Source: Vibrio xiamenensis
GTDB lineage: Bacteria > Pseudomonadota > Gammaproteobacteria > Enterobacterales > Vibrionaceae
Length of the DNA: 43,184 nt
Direction: 5' to 3'
Assembly (NCBI RefSeq): GCF_900100015.1
Contig: NZ_FNDD01000016.1
Coordinates: 1 to 43,184, forward strand
Position 1 is the first letter of the stretch. The number at the start of each line of letters is the position of its first letter. Position numbers and translations under genes: made by a program. Shown one piece after another: positions 40,658 to 43,184 of the stretch. Under the pieces are notes generated by a model. It saw nothing but the letters and a program-made list of their open reading frames with translations. It ran no database searches and was not told the origin of the DNA.

Positions 40658-41350
40658 ATGACTCCAAGAAGCATCTGTGCTTTTTATATAATCTCACTCT
40701 CGTGCTTAACCTCGGTTTCAGCGCAAACTGTTTTAGAAGTTTCCAGTACCGATTTTTATGAAAGTTACGCAGATAACGTAAAAGTCAGTGGTTCAGTATT
40801 AGCAGCCTCATATGTCCCTGGCAGTTTTAGTCACGCATCTCCAGAGCAGTTATATTTGTATATTCCTTCACACAAACCTCTTGTGAATGTTGTACTTACG
40901 AGCATAGACGGAAAATATAGTGCAGATGCCGCCATAAAGCTGAATAAAGATCAAACTGGCTGGATTCAGATAAAATTGCCCACCGCATATCAAAAAGAGT
41001 ATGTAAAGTATCTTCCCGATCAACTCGTTGCATTCGTTTTTGTTGATAGTGAAGACATGTTTGGAGATTATATTCAGGAAGTATTTCCCAGTTCATGGGG
41101 TGCACCTACATCTAATGCAATTCATTTTTCAATGAACAGTGGCGGTGGTAATCCAAATATAACATTTAAAAACAAAAGTGGTAATGTTATTACTCTTGAT
41201 TGTCGGATTATAAAACTCAACTACACCCGGGCGTTTAACCACATTTGTGACCTTGGCAATCACACAATTGATGCAGGAACAATTATCACTTTTAGTCCTG
41301 AATATAATAGTAATGGCAAAGACTATATAATTTGGGCATCAAATGAGTGA
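40658..41350 (+). CDS. Exported hypothetical protein
   Basis: A 230-aa protein with a signal peptide: hydrophobic ICAFYIISLSCLTSVSAQ with likely cleavage after SAQ or SVSA. The mature part is predicted mostly beta (VLEVSSTDFYESYADNVKVSG, YLYIPSHKPLVNVVL) with a Gly/Asn-rich centre (MNSGGGNPNITFKNKSG) and one Cys pair (DCRIIK...HICDL) that could form a disulfide in the periplasm. Family not recognised. Start is the ATG at 40658, with a weak GGA upstream. It overlaps the next gene by 8 nt, first of a three-gene operon with a membrane protein and a trypsin-like protein. Confidence 0.7.
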   Translation: MTPRSICAFYIISLSCLTSVSAQTVLEVSSTDFYESYADNVKVSGSVLAASYVPGSFSHASPEQLYLYIPSHKPLVNVVLTSIDGKYSADAAIKLNKDQTGWIQIKLPTAYQKEYVKYLPDQLVAFVFVDSEDMFGDYIQEVFPSSWGAPTSNAIHFSMNSGGGNPNITFKNKSGNVITLDCRIIKLNYTRAFNHICDLGNHTIDAGTIITFSPEYNSNGKDYIIWASNE

Positions 41351-42377
41351 AGAAAATTTGTTTTCTATTGATATTAAAAAGCTGCTATCAAAACTAAACA
41401 CCGAAAACCTTGTTACACCTACAGTAACTCTGTTAGTTATCGCTGTATCTGCTTCGATAACGTTCGTTGTCATATTAATTCATGCGATTTTTACTAAGCT
41501 AGACTCCAATACAGAATACTCAATTCATGTCTCGACACAAGTCGTAGGTTATAAGCCAAACGATTCATCTATCCCAAATGTAACTCTCCATGAGTTTAGA
41601 TTACTTAAAGATTATTCTGATTGCCCCGGTCTAACCAAAGGGAAGTGGTATGACCAAGGAGAGCTGACCTTTTACAAAAACAGTAGCGTGACTCTACGGT
41701 TAAATACATTAAACCTCATTCAGATCAATATTGATTCAGAACAGAAAAATACACGACTAGCACAGCTAATTACACGTAAAGGCCGGTGTGTTATTCAAGA
41801 TAAATTTACTGTGGAAATCAAACTTACAGAAAGTTCACCTGATTTCATAATGTTCCTCGTTGGTGACATGACATTGGGAAAAACATTGAGTTACGATACA
41901 CACTCAATGCCAGCATTCTTGGTAGATGGTGAAATTGAAGTAAAAGATTCAAGTTTTTGGTTTGAAGATAAAATTTCGTTACCCTCAATTTCTCTTAGTG
42001 CTGGAGATACTGTGTTAATTCCATCCGATAATGAAAGTGCAGCGACTGGCTTATTGACAGTTAGCTTTAACGAAAAGGAAATAAAAGGTGTTTTTAATAA
42101 AAAAGGAGGGGAAATACGTATTATAAAACCATTTTCATCTAATGAAGGAAACCCTATAAGCATAAGCTTTTTCGAAAGATTATACAGTGACAATGCGCTC
42201 ACCATTGCTCTTAGTATCAGCTTTATCGTTATTCAAGTTTTGATGTTTATGATTACAACATTGATAAGATTAACCTATATTCCTATAAATACCGATAACT
42301 CACAGGTTCAGGACGCGACCTATATAACTAAAATTAATTCTGGCAAAAAGGTTCCTAAAAATGAAACTGATGACTAA
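41343..42377 (+). CDS. Bitopic/two-pass membrane protein of unknown function
   Basis: A 344-aa protein with two hydrophobic helices, about 24-50 (TPTVTLLVIAVSASITFVVILIHAIF) and about 285-310 (NALTIALSISFIVIQVLMFMITTLI). The part between, about 235 residues, is predicted beta-rich and should face the periplasm if the N terminus is cytoplasmic. Family not recognised. It overlaps the preceding gene by 8 nt and the following one by 17 nt, so the three proteins are probably made together and may form an envelope complex. Confidence 0.7.
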   Translation: MSEENLFSIDIKKLLSKLNTENLVTPTVTLLVIAVSASITFVVILIHAIFTKLDSNTEYSIHVSTQVVGYKPNDSSIPNVTLHEFRLLKDYSDCPGLTKGKWYDQGELTFYKNSSVTLRLNTLNLIQINIDSEQKNTRLAQLITRKGRCVIQDKFTVEIKLTESSPDFIMFLVGDMTLGKTLSYDTHSMPAFLVDGEIEVKDSSFWFEDKISLPSISLSAGDTVLIPSDNESAATGLLTVSFNEKEIKGVFNKKGGEIRIIKPFSSNEGNPISISFFERLYSDNALTIALSISFIVIQVLMFMITTLIRLTYIPINTDNSQVQDATYITKINSGKKVPKNETDD

Positions 42378-43184
42378 TTGTCTTGTAGCTTTAATTTTAT
42401 CTGGATTTACAGGTTCAAGTTTAGCATCGGATGCTTTTGTGAAAACTCCGCATCAGGAAGGGCAGGGAATATTAAGGCCGATTGGCGAAAGCTGCTTTCT
42501 TTATACTCCCTCCCATGTTGTAACTCTTGCTCAAGGTATATTGATAGAAACGCGTTTACGAAAAAAACTCAAAGGAGAGTTAATCAACACGTATCCACAA
42601 GATTTAGCTCTGGTGAAATTGAAAGACGTATCGGCATGCGAAGAAAGTAGCTGGAATGGTGGAGGAGAGCGGGTCGAAGCAATCCTGAGCGTTATAACAA
42701 GCGGTAGATTAAATTACAGACACCAGCAAGGCCGCCTAGAAGTATTTGATATTGAAATAACCAATAAAGCGGTTGATACAACTTTTAATATCAAACTAAA
42801 AAACAGCAAGAAGTTTAGACAAGGTATGAGTGGATCAATTATCACCGTGGGCGATTACCCTATAGGCATGTTGGTATCAGTAGAGGGAAACACAGGGACT
42901 GTCTTAAGAATGGATATGATGGCAGATATATCTCGAAGAGTCATTCTCAGATATGCCACGGATTTGGAAAAAATTGAAATGGGTGATTTGTCAAAAGAGG
43001 AGAGCGCTGATGAAAATAAAGTGGTTTCCACTCCCCCAGGTAAACCTGTTATAAAAATAAAGCAATATAATGAATCAGAAAAACCTTCTTTCGAGGGGCG
43101 TTTATCAGAAGGGGAGACTAAAGACTATAAAATATTGGCAAGAGGCAATACCGCCTATCGGATTATCAGTGAGCCTCAACGTGA
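42361..43184 (+). CDS. Exported trypsin-like serine protease, partial (runs off window)
   Basis: An open frame from ATG 42361 to the end of the window, 274 codons seen. Signal peptide MKLMTNCLVALILSGFTGSSLAS. Residues about 35-175 fit a trypsin-like (S1-type) protease: His in TPSHVVTL (near 52), Asp in PQDLALVKL (near 80) and Ser in RQGMSGSII (near 158); GxSG is the family signature. After this comes a charged linker (KEEESADENK-type) and a further domain starting near 235 (KPSFEGRLSEGETKDYKI) that is cut off. It overlaps the preceding gene by 17 nt. Substrate unknown; DegP-like or effector roles both possible. Confidence 0.75.
   Translation, partial: MKLMTNCLVALILSGFTGSSLASDAFVKTPHQEGQGILRPIGESCFLYTPSHVVTLAQGILIETRLRKKLKGELINTYPQDLALVKLKDVSACEESSWNGGGERVEAILSVITSGRLNYRHQQGRLEVFDIEITNKAVDTTFNIKLKNSKKFRQGMSGSIITVGDYPIGMLVSVEGNTGTVLRMDMMADISRRVILRYATDLEKIEMGDLSKEESADENKVVSTPPGKPVIKIKQYNESEKPSFEGRLSEGETKDYKILARGNTAYRIISEPQR

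Overview
The window looks like an accessory-rich chromosomal segment of a gammaproteobacterium, most likely Vibrio or a close relative. The best evidence is the nitric-oxide block: norR, flavorubredoxin norV, norW and flavohaemoglobin hmp with sigma-54 promoters and NorR-type operators. That block (about 8.1-15.1 kb) resembles core chromosome and is embedded in mobile or defence-type DNA on both sides.

Layout. (1) 1-4003: a segment bounded by perfect 95-bp inverted repeats, holding a tyrosine integrase and the RnlA/RnlB (RNase LS) toxin-antitoxin pair. (2) 4004-4899: gene-free, GC-richer DNA with a 9-bp-period repeat and hairpins, ending in a terminator and a 47-nt 3' fragment of tRNA-Ile(CAT), which reads as an attachment-site scar. 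(3) 4925-7950: a DUF4942-type methyltransferase, a Xre/RES toxin-antitoxin pair and a 28-nt repeat plus hairpin that recurs at 22.0 kb. (4) 8088-15108: SAM methyltransferase, hmp, norR, norV, norW and a frameshifted DUF1971 gene. (5) 15375-31366: bounded by two direct repeats of a 76-90 nt element; holds a PAPS-reductase-like operon, small unknown genes, a UDG-superfamily/HTH operon, a HEPN-like gene, a complete IS256-family element with an 8-bp target duplication, a 1519-aa STAND NTPase with an N-terminal nuclease-like domain (Avs-like antiphage candidate), a GH5 glycosidase and an acidic RTX-like protein. (6) 31396-35488: a coiled-coil gene, a membrane protein behind a LexA box, and a four-gene operon of unknown proteins behind a repeat-rich leader. 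(7) 35711-39015: a second RTX-like/GH5 pair, partly duplicated from the same ancestor as 28176-29756. (8) 39195-43184: a short tyrosine recombinase, a NIPSNAP protein and a three-gene envelope/protease operon that runs off the window.

The most unusual pattern is a shared expression format. Five island genes of unrelated sequence (6544, 16271, 17753, 33581 and 35038, all minus strand) carry the same leader, ACTACATCTAAGGAA or a close variant, just before the start codon. The two operons at 6.5 kb and 35 kb also share a 25-bp operator GACAA-N15-TTGTC placed 13 nt downstream of the -10 box in both. Two operon-terminal genes share a CCACCA-NN-TGGTGG palindrome right after the stop codon. In front of the 35-kb operon the leader motif is repeated six or seven times at about 40-bp spacing, with small hairpins alternating between GAAGC/GCTTC and GAGCC/GGCTC stems. 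This suggests one dispersed regulon, possibly with a regulatory or decoy RNA.

All homology calls are from motif recognition by eye; no database search was run.
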